Origin: Pseudomonadota bacterium
GTDB taxonomy: Bacteria > Pseudomonadota > Alphaproteobacteria > Rhizobiales > Xanthobacteraceae
Reading direction: 5' to 3'
Length of the DNA stretch: 9,280 nt
Assembly: GCA_023442085.1 (NCBI GenBank)
Contig: JAEZMT010000103.1
Span: forward strand, 1 to 9,280
This document shows positions 1 through 5,189 of the stretch, piece by piece. A program made the position numbers and the translations under genes. The notes beneath the pieces are model-generated. The model was given only the letters and a program-made list of their open reading frames with translations. It searched no databases and had not been told where the DNA came from. Each line of letters begins with the position of its first letter. Position 1 is the stretch's first letter.

Positions 1-30
1 AAAAAAAAGGCCATCCGCTGGGGATGGCCT
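1..30 (-). terminator. Rho-independent terminator of a minus-strand transcript
   Basis: Read on the minus strand, an 8-bp GC-rich stem (GGCCATCC at 9-16 pairing with GGATGGCC at 22-29, loop 17-21) is followed directly by eight U's (positions 8-1). This is a textbook intrinsic terminator, and the T run is on the minus strand only. Any transcript it ends must come from the right, at higher coordinates. No minus-strand protein gene lies within several hundred bases, because the nearest one (irr) has its own terminator at 756-778. The terminator therefore points to an RNA gene in 30-240. Confidence 0.85.
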
Positions 31-140
31 GCATCGGGGGTCTGAAGTCGGTGCGTAGCCTGGCCGGTTCGGATGCACCCCGGGGGGCTGGGGGGCTGGG
101 ATAGACCGGAGCGCCTCACGAACCGGCCCTGCTACGCGAA
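1..140 (-). ncRNA. putative small RNA: long hairpin with C-rich loop plus terminator
   Basis: No known family was recognised. On the minus strand, 131-137 pairs with 53-59 (7 bp). After a 2x2 mismatch (129-130/60-61), 119-128 pairs with 62-71 (10 bp, GGCCGGTTCG/CGAACCGGCC). Further in, 108-114 pairs with 75-81 (7 bp, two G-U). This leaves a 26-nt loop at 82-107 that in the RNA reads as two C6 runs and a C3 run separated by AG. A short unpaired stretch follows, then the intrinsic terminator at 1-30. The whole would be an RNA of about 135-145 nt, a normal size for a bacterial sRNA. The SRP RNA signature and RNase P core are absent. 6S RNA cannot be excluded, but its usual central bulge was not identified. 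The 5' end is inferred from the base of the stem, and no clear sigma70 promoter was found upstream. C-rich loops of alphaproteobacterial sRNAs often pair with Shine-Dalgarno regions; that role is inference here. Confidence 0.55.
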
Positions 141-294
141 GAAAGATCGCGCCCCGCCGCGGCATGCGATTGGCCGAAATCCGGCGACACTGTGATTCCA
201 TTGACGTTGGCGTGATGGGTATCGGAGTATGTTACGATCATCAGGAGCAGCCGGCTACGGATTGGCCTTGAAAGGGTTGGCCGGTGGGGAGATC

Positions 295-351
295 ATGAGG
301 ATAGAGCAGCGTCCGCCTTCGGCACCCCCGCCGGAAAGCGGCGCCAGATAA
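295..351 (+). CDS. possible 18-residue leader peptide ahead of the DUF2794 gene
   Basis: ATG at 295 follows a GGGGAG motif (286-291) at a short spacing of 3 nt and opens an 18-codon frame (MRIEQRPPSAPPPESGAR) ending in TAA at 349-351, 15 nt before the DUF2794 start. The peptide is rich in proline and contains a PPP run, a type of sequence that slows ribosomes and depends on EF-P. It may be a translated leader that affects the downstream gene, or a chance frame. The spacing is below optimum and nothing else supports it. Confidence 0.2.
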   Translation: MRIEQRPPSAPPPESGAR

Positions 352-366
352 GGACCAGGAGGCCCG

Positions 367-738
367 ATGGGAGACATCGAACCTATAGTCCTGCCCCGGC
401 GGGGTGCCACGCCGGCCCAACCCTCCACGCCCGCGCCCGTCCCTCTTCGCGTCACCTTTGACCGCCGCGAGCTGGACCGCATCCTCGACCTCTACGGCCG
501 GATGGTCGCCCAAGGCGAGTGGCGCGACTATGCCATTGATTTTCAACGCGACAAGGCCGTCTTCGCCATCTATCGGCGGTCCATGGACGTGCCACTCTAC
601 CGGATCGAGAAGGACCCGCGCCTCGCCCGCAAGCAGGGAATCTACAGCGTGGTCTCGCAGACCGGCCTGATCCTCAAGCGCGGCCACGAGCTGCCCCGCG
701 TGCTGGCGGTCCTGGAAAAGCCGCTGCGCACCATCTGA
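367..738 (+). CDS. DUF2794 domain protein
   Basis: A 123-residue soluble protein matching the alphaproteobacterial DUF2794 family, whose function is not established. The family core runs from about residue 28 to the C-terminus: it opens with FDRRELDRIL, then YGRMVAQGEWRDYAID, a PLYRIEK segment and a closing GLILKRGHEL block. Residues 10-27 are a Pro-rich variable lead. The start at 367 is supported by AGGAGG at 357-362. No signal peptide or membrane segment is visible. It is transcribed towards irr, which comes from the opposite strand, and the palindrome at 756-778 lies between the two ends. Its placement next to irr looks familiar from related genomes, but this does not reveal its role. Confidence 0.85.
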   Translation: MGDIEPIVLPRRGATPAQPSTPAPVPLRVTFDRRELDRILDLYGRMVAQGEWRDYAIDFQRDKAVFAIYRRSMDVPLYRIEKDPRLARKQGIYSVVSQTGLILKRGHELPRVLAVLEKPLRTI

Positions 739-755
739 GACCGAGCCCCGACATG

Positions 756-778
756 AAAAAGGCCGGGCATGCCCGGCC
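756..778 (-). terminator. Intrinsic terminator of irr
   Basis: A perfect 18-base palindrome (GGCCGGGCATGCCCGGCC, 761-778) is followed on the minus strand by five U's (760-756), 25 bases after the irr stop codon. On the plus strand the hairpin also lies 22 bases after the DUF2794 stop but lacks a T run there. It should stop irr transcription well and may weakly stop DUF2794 transcription. Its stem half GGCCGGGC is the same as in the rpoZ terminator at 6743-6763. Confidence 0.8.
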
Positions 779-803
779 TATCCCACTGAAATCGAAGAGC
801 GAA

Positions 804-1289
804 TCAGCTGCGGTTCGAGCCCTTGCGGCGCAGGCGCACCACCACGTCCACCCGCGCCACCTCAAAGCCTTCCGGCGGCTCGGGCAGCAGGTTCACCGAC
901 ACGTCGGCGGCGGGAATATCGACCAGGTCGTTCTGGCCCTCGACGAAGAAATGGTGGTGGTCGGAGGCGTTGGTGTCGAAATAGGTCTTCGACCCGTCCA
1001 CGGCCACCTCGCGCAGCAGGCTCACTTCCGTGAACTGGTGCAAGGTGTTGTAAACAGTCGCCAGAGACACCGGGAAGCGCGCCTTGATGGCTTCCTCGTG
1101 CAGGATTTCCGCGGTGACGTGCCGGTCGCCCTTGGCAAACAGGAGCCAGCCGAGGGCAAGACGCTGACGGGTCGGCCGAAGGCCAACCTCCTTGAGCATC
1201 TCGCGGACGTCGTGGAAGGGGCAGCCGGTGCGTCGCGCCGTGTTGACATCCCGAAGCTGGGCGACGGGAAGGACCGGCTCAACCTGCAT
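804..1289 (-). CDS. irr: Iron response regulator Irr (Fur family)
   Basis: Irr is the heme/iron-responsive transcription factor of Rhizobiales. In low iron it binds iron control elements and adjusts heme synthesis, iron storage and uptake genes; in some species it is degraded when heme binds. With the start at 1289 the protein has 161 residues, close to the 163 of Bradyrhizobium Irr. A heme regulatory motif, GCPFHD, is at residues 22-27. The Fur-type winged helix follows (LRPTRQRLALGWLLF at 37-51, recognition region PVSLATVYNTL at 73-83), then the second heme/metal motif HHH at 111-113 and a dimerisation part ending VARVDVVVRLRRK. In-frame ATGs at 1340 and 1349 would add 17 or 20 residues. 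1289 was chosen for size and the AGGGCGG upstream, but the choice is uncertain. It is transcribed away from dsbB and ends at the terminator 756-778. Confidence 0.92.
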   Translation of the reverse strand: MQVEPVLPVAQLRDVNTARRTGCPFHDVREMLKEVGLRPTRQRLALGWLLFAKGDRHVTAEILHEEAIKARFPVSLATVYNTLHQFTEVSLLREVAVDGSKTYFDTNASDHHHFFVEGQNDLVDIPAADVSVNLLPEPPEGFEVARVDVVVRLRRKGSNRS

Positions 1290-1377
1290 GTCACCGCCCT
1301 GCGAGAAGGAGGTGGTGAAGGTGGTACGGGCGCGGGGCATCTCGGTCATTTCGGCTGCAATCTTCGTAGCTAAAACC

Positions 1378-1440
1378 AAAATATGCGCCGCCGAGGGAAA
1401 CGCAATGCGAATGCCTCCGAAGACGACTAGCAAATTTATA
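1378..1440 (-). promoter_or_regulatory. Probable irr promoter region
   Basis: The gap between the irr and dsbB starts is about 336 bp, and its part at 1350-1440 is clearly more AT-rich than the surroundings. On the minus strand a weak sigma70-like pair is TTGCGT (1405-1400) and TATTTT (1383-1378) with 16 bp between. A second AT-rich hexamer, TATAAA, lies at 1440-1435 with a poor -35. No clean Irr or Fur box was recognised. In the rest of the gap, a small G/C hairpin (1499-1503 with 1512-1516) lies ahead of dsbB, and no convincing plus-strand promoter was seen. Confidence 0.3.
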
Positions 1441-1625
1441 CCCCATGCTGCAGGGCAGCGCCATACGGCTGGGCCTGAGTAAGAACATTTCCAAGGTAGG
1501 GGCACACCATCGCCCCCTGCGTCATCGCCAGTCACATGAGCGTCAATCACCGCTCGGAGCATGGACAATGGCGTCCCCGCCAAGCTATCGCCGGGCTGCG
1601 CCGCCGATCGCATGGGGAGCTTGCC

Positions 1626-2114
1626 TTGTATCCGACCACGAAGGAAACCGCGTCCCTGCTGCTGGTGGCAGGCTCTGTCATGGCTCTTTCGGCGGCCTGG
1701 TATTTCCAGCTCGTGGTCGGCCTCGCGCCCTGCCCGCTGTGCCTTGACCAGCGCATTGCCTATTACGCCGCCGTGCCGCTGGGGCTGATCGCCTTCTTCC
1801 TTGCCCGCAGCGATCGCTCGGGTCCGGCGCGGGTGCTCCTGGCGCTGCTGGGCGTGGCGATGCTCGTGAATGCTGGAATCGCGGTCTATCACGCCGGCGT
1901 CGAGTGGCAGTTCTGGACCGGCCCCACGGCTTGCACCGGCGCTCCGGTGGCGACCTCGAACGTGCTCTCGGCCCTGAAGGGCGCGCGCGTGCCGCGCTGC
2001 GACGAAGCGGCGTGGCGGATGTTCGGGCTGTCGATGGCGGGGTGGAACGCGCTGATCGCCCTCGCTCTGGCGGCCGTCGGCTTCGCCGGCGCGACGACCG
2101 GTCGCAAGGCCTGA
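1626..2114 (+). CDS. dsbB: Disulfide bond formation protein DsbB
   Basis: Inner-membrane quinone-dependent oxidase that re-oxidises the periplasmic thiol oxidase DsbA. With a TTG start at 1626 the protein has 162 residues. It has four hydrophobic segments (about 8-31, 43-60, 69-90 and 133-155). The active-site pair CPLC is at 36-39 after the first segment, and the second periplasmic pair (C103 and C125) lies in the loop before the last. The order and spacing fit DsbB. The TTG has a GGGGAG ribosome site at 1614-1619 with 6-nt spacing. An in-frame ATG at 1536 would add 30 Arg-rich residues with no ribosome site, unlike a normal DsbB start. It is divergent from irr and convergent with the HNH gene. 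No dsbA is present in the window. Confidence 0.85.
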   Translation: MYPTTKETASLLLVAGSVMALSAAWYFQLVVGLAPCPLCLDQRIAYYAAVPLGLIAFFLARSDRSGPARVLLALLGVAMLVNAGIAVYHAGVEWQFWTGPTACTGAPVATSNVLSALKGARVPRCDEAAWRMFGLSMAGWNALIALALAAVGFAGATTGRKA

Positions 2115-2125
2115 GCGGGGCTCAG
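2111..2125. other. Small hairpin holding both convergent stop codons
   Basis: CTGAGC (2111-2116) and GCTCAG (2120-2125) form a 6-bp inverted repeat with a 3-base loop. The dsbB stop TGA (2112-2114) is in one arm and the complement of the HNH gene stop (2122-2124) is in the other. Only 7 bases separate the two stops. No T run follows on either strand, so it is at best a weak bidirectional transcription end signal. Confidence 0.6.
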
Positions 2126-2679
2126 GGATCAAGTTCGGTATCCCAGTAGAGATAGTCCATCCAGCTCTCATGCAGATAGTTCGGCGGGAAGTGCCGGCCG
2201 TTCTGGTGGAGATCGTGGACGGAAGGCTGGAAGGGCGTTTGCGCGGGCCACATCCCAGCGTCCGCCGGCATATGGCCGCCCTTGCGCAAATTGCAGGGCG
2301 AGCAAGCCGCGACCACGTTCTCCCAGGTCGTCTGGCCGCCCTTAGAGCGCGGGATCACGTGGTCGAACGTGAGATCGTCGCGGGAGCCACAATATTGGCA
2401 GGAGAAGCGGTCCCGCAGAAAGACGTTGAAACGGGTAAAGGCTGGCTGACGAGTAGGCTTCACGAAGGTGCGCAGAGAAACGACGCTGGGCAGCCTGATT
2501 TCAAAGCCCGGACTTCGCACCGCCTTGTCGTAATATTCGACGATATTCACCCGGTCGAGAAAGACAGCCTTGATGGCGTCTTGCCAGCTCCAGACCGACA
2601 GCGGGTAATAGCTCAACGGGCGGTAGTCCGCGTTGAGCACGAGCGCTGGCCAGGCACCTGATGACAAAGCAGTGGTCAA
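2122..2679 (-). CDS. HNH endonuclease family protein
   Basis: Predicted metal-dependent nuclease of the HNH superfamily, in the stand-alone form widespread in alphaproteobacterial chromosomes; its biological substrate is not known. The TTG start at 2679 gives 185 residues and is preceded by a strong GAGGAGG site (2687-2693) at 7-nt spacing. A GTG at 2703 would add 8 residues but lies upstream of that site. The N-terminal half (ALVLNADYRPLSYYPLS, residues 12-28) is conserved in this family. The HNH domain spans about 86-136: zinc pair C94/C97, the DH of the beta-hairpin at D106-H107, N121, and the second zinc pair C126/C129 followed by N130. No intron, intein or toxin partner is nearby, so it looks like a housekeeping protein and not a homing enzyme. 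Confidence 0.85.
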   Translation of the reverse strand: MTTALSSGAWPALVLNADYRPLSYYPLSVWSWQDAIKAVFLDRVNIVEYYDKAVRSPGFEIRLPSVVSLRTFVKPTRQPAFTRFNVFLRDRFSCQYCGSRDDLTFDHVIPRSKGGQTTWENVVAACSPCNLRKGGHMPADAGMWPAQTPFQPSVHDLHQNGRHFPPNYLHESWMDYLYWDTELDP

Positions 2680-2741
2680 GGACCGACCTCCTCGTCTGCG
2701 CACCCGAATCGCGCCTGACGATCCCTGTGCGCGGCGGATAC

Positions 2742-2769
2742 TCTATATGCTCCGTGTCATTGTTGTGAA
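2742..2769 (-). promoter_or_regulatory. Candidate sigma70-type promoter of the HNH gene
   Basis: On the minus strand TTCACA (2769-2764) and TATAGA (2747-2742) are spaced by 16 bp. Transcription would begin near 2735, about 55 bases before the TTG start. The site lies in the 162-bp gap after the esterase gene. An imperfect GC hairpin at about 2773-2796 lies just upstream but has no U run, so the end of the esterase transcript is not clear. Confidence 0.4.
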
Positions 2770-2841
2770 GCCGAGCGCCAAACCACGGCGCGCTCCCGTC
2801 ATTTACTGCGCCGGCGGCGGGGCCTGCTCCCGCTACCGCCT

Positions 2842-3546
2842 TCATCGCCTCCCTGGCGCGAGGAATTCGGCGAGAAAAGCCCCGCCGTGGGCGAGGCCGG
2901 CGTCGTCGATGCCGTGACCTAGCCCTTGACTGAGGTGCCATTCCACCGGGACGCCGGCATCTGCGAGGCCGCGCGCGGACGCGAACAGCGCCTGAGCGGG
3001 AATCACCTCATCCTCGGTACCGTGCACGAGCAGGATGGGCGGGCGCGTGCGCAGCTGCAGGTCGCGGGGCACCCCGCCCGCCGCCTCCACCCAAAGTCCG
3101 GAATAGGCAACCACGGCGGCGGGAGCGACCGCGGCGGTGGTCGCGATCTTCAGCGCCATCATGGCGCCCTGGCTGAAACCCACCAGCGCCAGCCGGGACG
3201 GCGGCAGATCGTATTTCTCCAGTTCCACCTCGAGAAAGGCCGCGAGCACGGGCGCCGCACCCTCGGCGCCCCGGGTCAGTTCGTGGGGATCACGGAAGCT
3301 CAGCGGGAACCACTGCCGGCCCACGGGCGCCTCCCCGCATGGGTCGGGGGCGTGGGGGGAAATGAAGGCCGTCCCAGGCAGGAGATCGCCCCAGGCGTTG
3401 CCGAGGTCGATGAGGTCGCGCCCATCCGCGCCATAGCCGTGCAGCAGCACGACGAGGCTGTCGGGCGCCCCGCCGTGGCGCGGACGCAGGCGCGGGCCAT
3501 CGAGGATGGGCTCGTCGAGGGAAACGCCATCAAGGGGAAAGGACAT
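2842..3546 (-). CDS. Alpha/beta-hydrolase, phospholipase/carboxylesterase family
   Basis: A 234-residue cytoplasmic serine esterase of the bacterial carboxylesterase/acyl-thioesterase group (YpfH/EstB type). The natural substrate cannot be told from the sequence. Visible are the oxyanion region LLHGYGADGRDL (35-46), the nucleophile elbow GFSQG with S126, the acid D179 in HGTEDEVIP, and the base H211 in LGHGID. Strand order and length fit the family. The ATG at 3546 lies 14 bases after the alkA-like stop, and the weak ribosome site (GAAAGAG) overlaps that stop, so the two genes are very likely co-transcribed. No signal peptide is seen. Confidence 0.85.
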   Translation of the reverse strand: MSFPLDGVSLDEPILDGPRLRPRHGGAPDSLVVLLHGYGADGRDLIDLGNAWGDLLPGTAFISPHAPDPCGEAPVGRQWFPLSFRDPHELTRGAEGAAPVLAAFLEVELEKYDLPPSRLALVGFSQGAMMALKIATTAAVAPAAVVAYSGLWVEAAGGVPRDLQLRTRPPILLVHGTEDEVIPAQALFASARGLADAGVPVEWHLSQGLGHGIDDAGLAHGGAFLAEFLAPGRR

Positions 3547-3560
3547 CGGGCAACGCTCTT

Positions 3561-4211
3561 TCAGGCCGGGGCGCCGAGACGGGCGCGCCGGGCGCCATAA
3601 TAGGCCCACAGCAGATGGGCCGCCACGCCGCGCAGGGGCCGCCAGTCCTCGGCGATGGCGCGCAGCCCCAGCGGCGTGCAGCGGCCGCCCAATTCGAAGG
3701 CGTCGCCCAACGCCACCTGAAGCGCGAGATCGCCATGGGGAAAGGCGTCGGCGCGGCCGAGGCAGAAGAGGAGGTAGATGTCTGCGGTCCACAGCCCGAC
3801 GCCGGGCAGGCGCGTCATTACCTCGGCCGCCGCATCGGCCTCCATCCGGGCCACGGCGTCGAGATCCACCTCGCCCCCGGCGAGCGCTCGCGCGATCCCG
3901 GTGAGCGTGCGGATCTTCGGCGCCGACAGGCCGGCGGCGCGCAGCGTCTCCACGGGCGCGCAAAGCACGGCCTCGACCGTCGGCACTCCGCCCAGCGCAG
4001 CCTCGAACCGGGCAGTGATGGCGCGGGCCGAGGCGACCGACAATTGCTGAGCGATCACAACGGCACACAGGCCGGCGAATCCGGGCGGACGGCGGCGCAA
4101 GGCCGGCCGGCCGGCGACCTCCGCCACGGGGAGGAGGCGCTCGTCCAGCGCCAGTAGCGCGGCGAAGGCGCGGTCGAACACGCCTTGATCGGTGAGCAGC
4201 GGCTCGTTCAT
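3561..4211 (-). CDS. DNA-3-methyladenine glycosylase II family (AlkA-like)
   Basis: Base-excision repair glycosylase that removes alkylated purines such as 3-methyladenine. At 216 residues it has the glycosylase core but not the extra N-terminal domain of E. coli AlkA (282). Visible are the IAQQLS segment (53-58), the helix-hairpin-helix LPGVGLWTADIY (135-146), and the catalytic aspartate D161 in FPHGDLALQ. The ATG at 4211 has a GGAGA ribosome site (4218-4222) with 6-nt spacing. It is the first gene of a two-gene unit with the esterase and is divergent from gluQ at very short distance. No Ada-type regulator is nearby, so regulation by the adaptive response is not evident. Confidence 0.88.
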   Translation of the reverse strand: MNEPLLTDQGVFDRAFAALLALDERLLPVAEVAGRPALRRRPPGFAGLCAVVIAQQLSVASARAITARFEAALGGVPTVEAVLCAPVETLRAAGLSAPKIRTLTGIARALAGGEVDLDAVARMEADAAAEVMTRLPGVGLWTADIYLLFCLGRADAFPHGDLALQVALGDAFELGGRCTPLGLRAIAEDWRPLRGVAAHLLWAYYGARRARLGAPA

Positions 4212-4268
4212 CGTTCGTCTCCAGAGACTTGTCCGCAGCCGCGCGATATCGCTCTAATGATCGACGCC

Positions 4269-5189
4269 ATGCCCGAGCCTTCCCCGCCATTCATCTGCCG
4301 CTTCGCGCCCAGCCCCAACGGCCGGCTGCACCTGGGCCATGCCTACTCCGCGCTGGTGAATGCCGAGGCGGCGGCGCGCACCGGCGGCACGCTTCTGCTG
4401 CGCATGGAGGACATCGACACGACGCGCTGTCGACCCGAATTCGAGCAGGGCATCCTTGATGACCTCGCCTGGCTCGGCATCGTGCCCGCAGCGCCGCCGC
4501 GGCGCCAGTCGGAGCACTTCGCAGACTATGCGGCTGCGCTGGCGCGGCTGGAGGGAATGGGGCTCATCTATCCCGCGTTCGAGAGCCGATCGGACATCGC
4601 CCGCGCCGTGATCGAGAGCGAGGCGAAGCTGGGGCGCCCTGCCCCGCGGGATCCGGACGGAGCGCCGCTCTTTCCCTTCCCCCGATCGGCGCTCACGGAC
4701 GCGGCGCGGGCGAAGCGGAAGGCGGAGGGCGAGCCCTACGTTCTGCGGCTGGATATGGCGGCGGCGCTGGAGGCTGCCGGTGCCAGGCCACTCTTCTGGC
4801 CCGAGGCGCAGGGGATGCCGGAGGGGCCGGCCGTCGCCATTCCGGCCGATCCGGCGCAATGGGGCGACGTGGTGCTGGCGCGGCGGGATGTGCCCACCTC
4901 CTACCATCTCTCGGTGGTGGTGGACGACGCGCTGCAGGGCATCACCCGTGTCATCCGAGGCATGGACCTCTACCACGCCACGTCGGTTCACGTGCTGCTG
5001 CAGCGGCTGCTGGGCCTGTCGACGCCGGTCTATCACCACCACCGGCTGATCCTGGATGCCAGCGGCCACAAGCTCTCCAAGAGCAACTCGGCCACGAGCC
5101 TGCTCGCGCTGCGCAATTGCGGCGCGACGCCCGGGGATGTCCGCGCCCGCCTCGGCCTCGATGCCGTTCAGCCGACCCCGAGGATGTAG
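4269..5189 (+). CDS. gluQ: Glutamyl-Q tRNA(Asp) synthetase (GluQ-RS)
   Basis: Truncated paralogue of glutamyl-tRNA synthetase that attaches glutamate to queuosine at position 34 of tRNA-Asp. It lacks the anticodon-binding domain, as expected for a protein of 306 residues. The Rossmann catalytic part begins FAPSPNGRLHLGH (12-24, HIGH motif HLGH). MEDID (46-50), ARRDVPTSYHL (204-214) and the KMSKS motif KLSKS (268-272) follow. The cysteines that hold zinc in the E. coli enzyme are missing: residues 99-145 contain none. ATG at 4269 gives the usual short lead; ATG at 4257 is in frame, adds 4 residues and is equally possible, and neither has a clear ribosome site. The 3' end overlaps the convergent transporter gene by 22 bp. 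Confidence 0.9.
   Translation: MPEPSPPFICRFAPSPNGRLHLGHAYSALVNAEAAARTGGTLLLRMEDIDTTRCRPEFEQGILDDLAWLGIVPAAPPRRQSEHFADYAAALARLEGMGLIYPAFESRSDIARAVIESEAKLGRPAPRDPDGAPLFPFPRSALTDAARAKRKAEGEPYVLRLDMAAALEAAGARPLFWPEAQGMPEGPAVAIPADPAQWGDVVLARRDVPTSYHLSVVVDDALQGITRVIRGMDLYHATSVHVLLQRLLGLSTPVYHHHRLILDASGHKLSKSNSATSLLALRNCGATPGDVRARLGLDAVQPTPRM

Noticed and set aside
30..140. SRP RNA, tmRNA, RNase P or tRNA as the identity of the hairpin RNA
   Set aside because: The conserved SRP tetraloop/asymmetric loop sequence, the RNase P core, the tmRNA tRNA-like part and a tRNA T-arm were all looked for and not found. 6S RNA remains undecided.
241..687. Minus-strand frame opposite the DUF2794 gene as the source of the transcript ended at 1-30
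   Set aside because: It is the antisense shadow of a conserved gene and shows no motif. Its end also lies over 200 bases from the terminator, with the hairpin RNA between.
1350..2171. Upstream extension of the irr reading frame, making a 455-residue protein
   Set aside because: The extra part runs antisense through dsbB and has no family resemblance; Irr proteins are about 160 residues. It is a by-product of high GC content.
2122..2679. HNH gene as a homing endonuclease, toxin or defence nuclease
   Set aside because: No intron, intein, immunity gene or defence partner is nearby, and the N-terminal half matches the common chromosomal alphaproteobacterial family.
2773..2796. Imperfect GC hairpin as terminator of the esterase transcript
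   Set aside because: Stem is interrupted and no U run follows on the minus strand, so termination cannot be claimed.
3547..4290. Upstream extension of the esterase frame over the alkA-like gene
   Set aside because: Arg/Ala/Gly-rich shadow in another frame of the AlkA-like gene; the esterase domain begins at the ATG at 3546.
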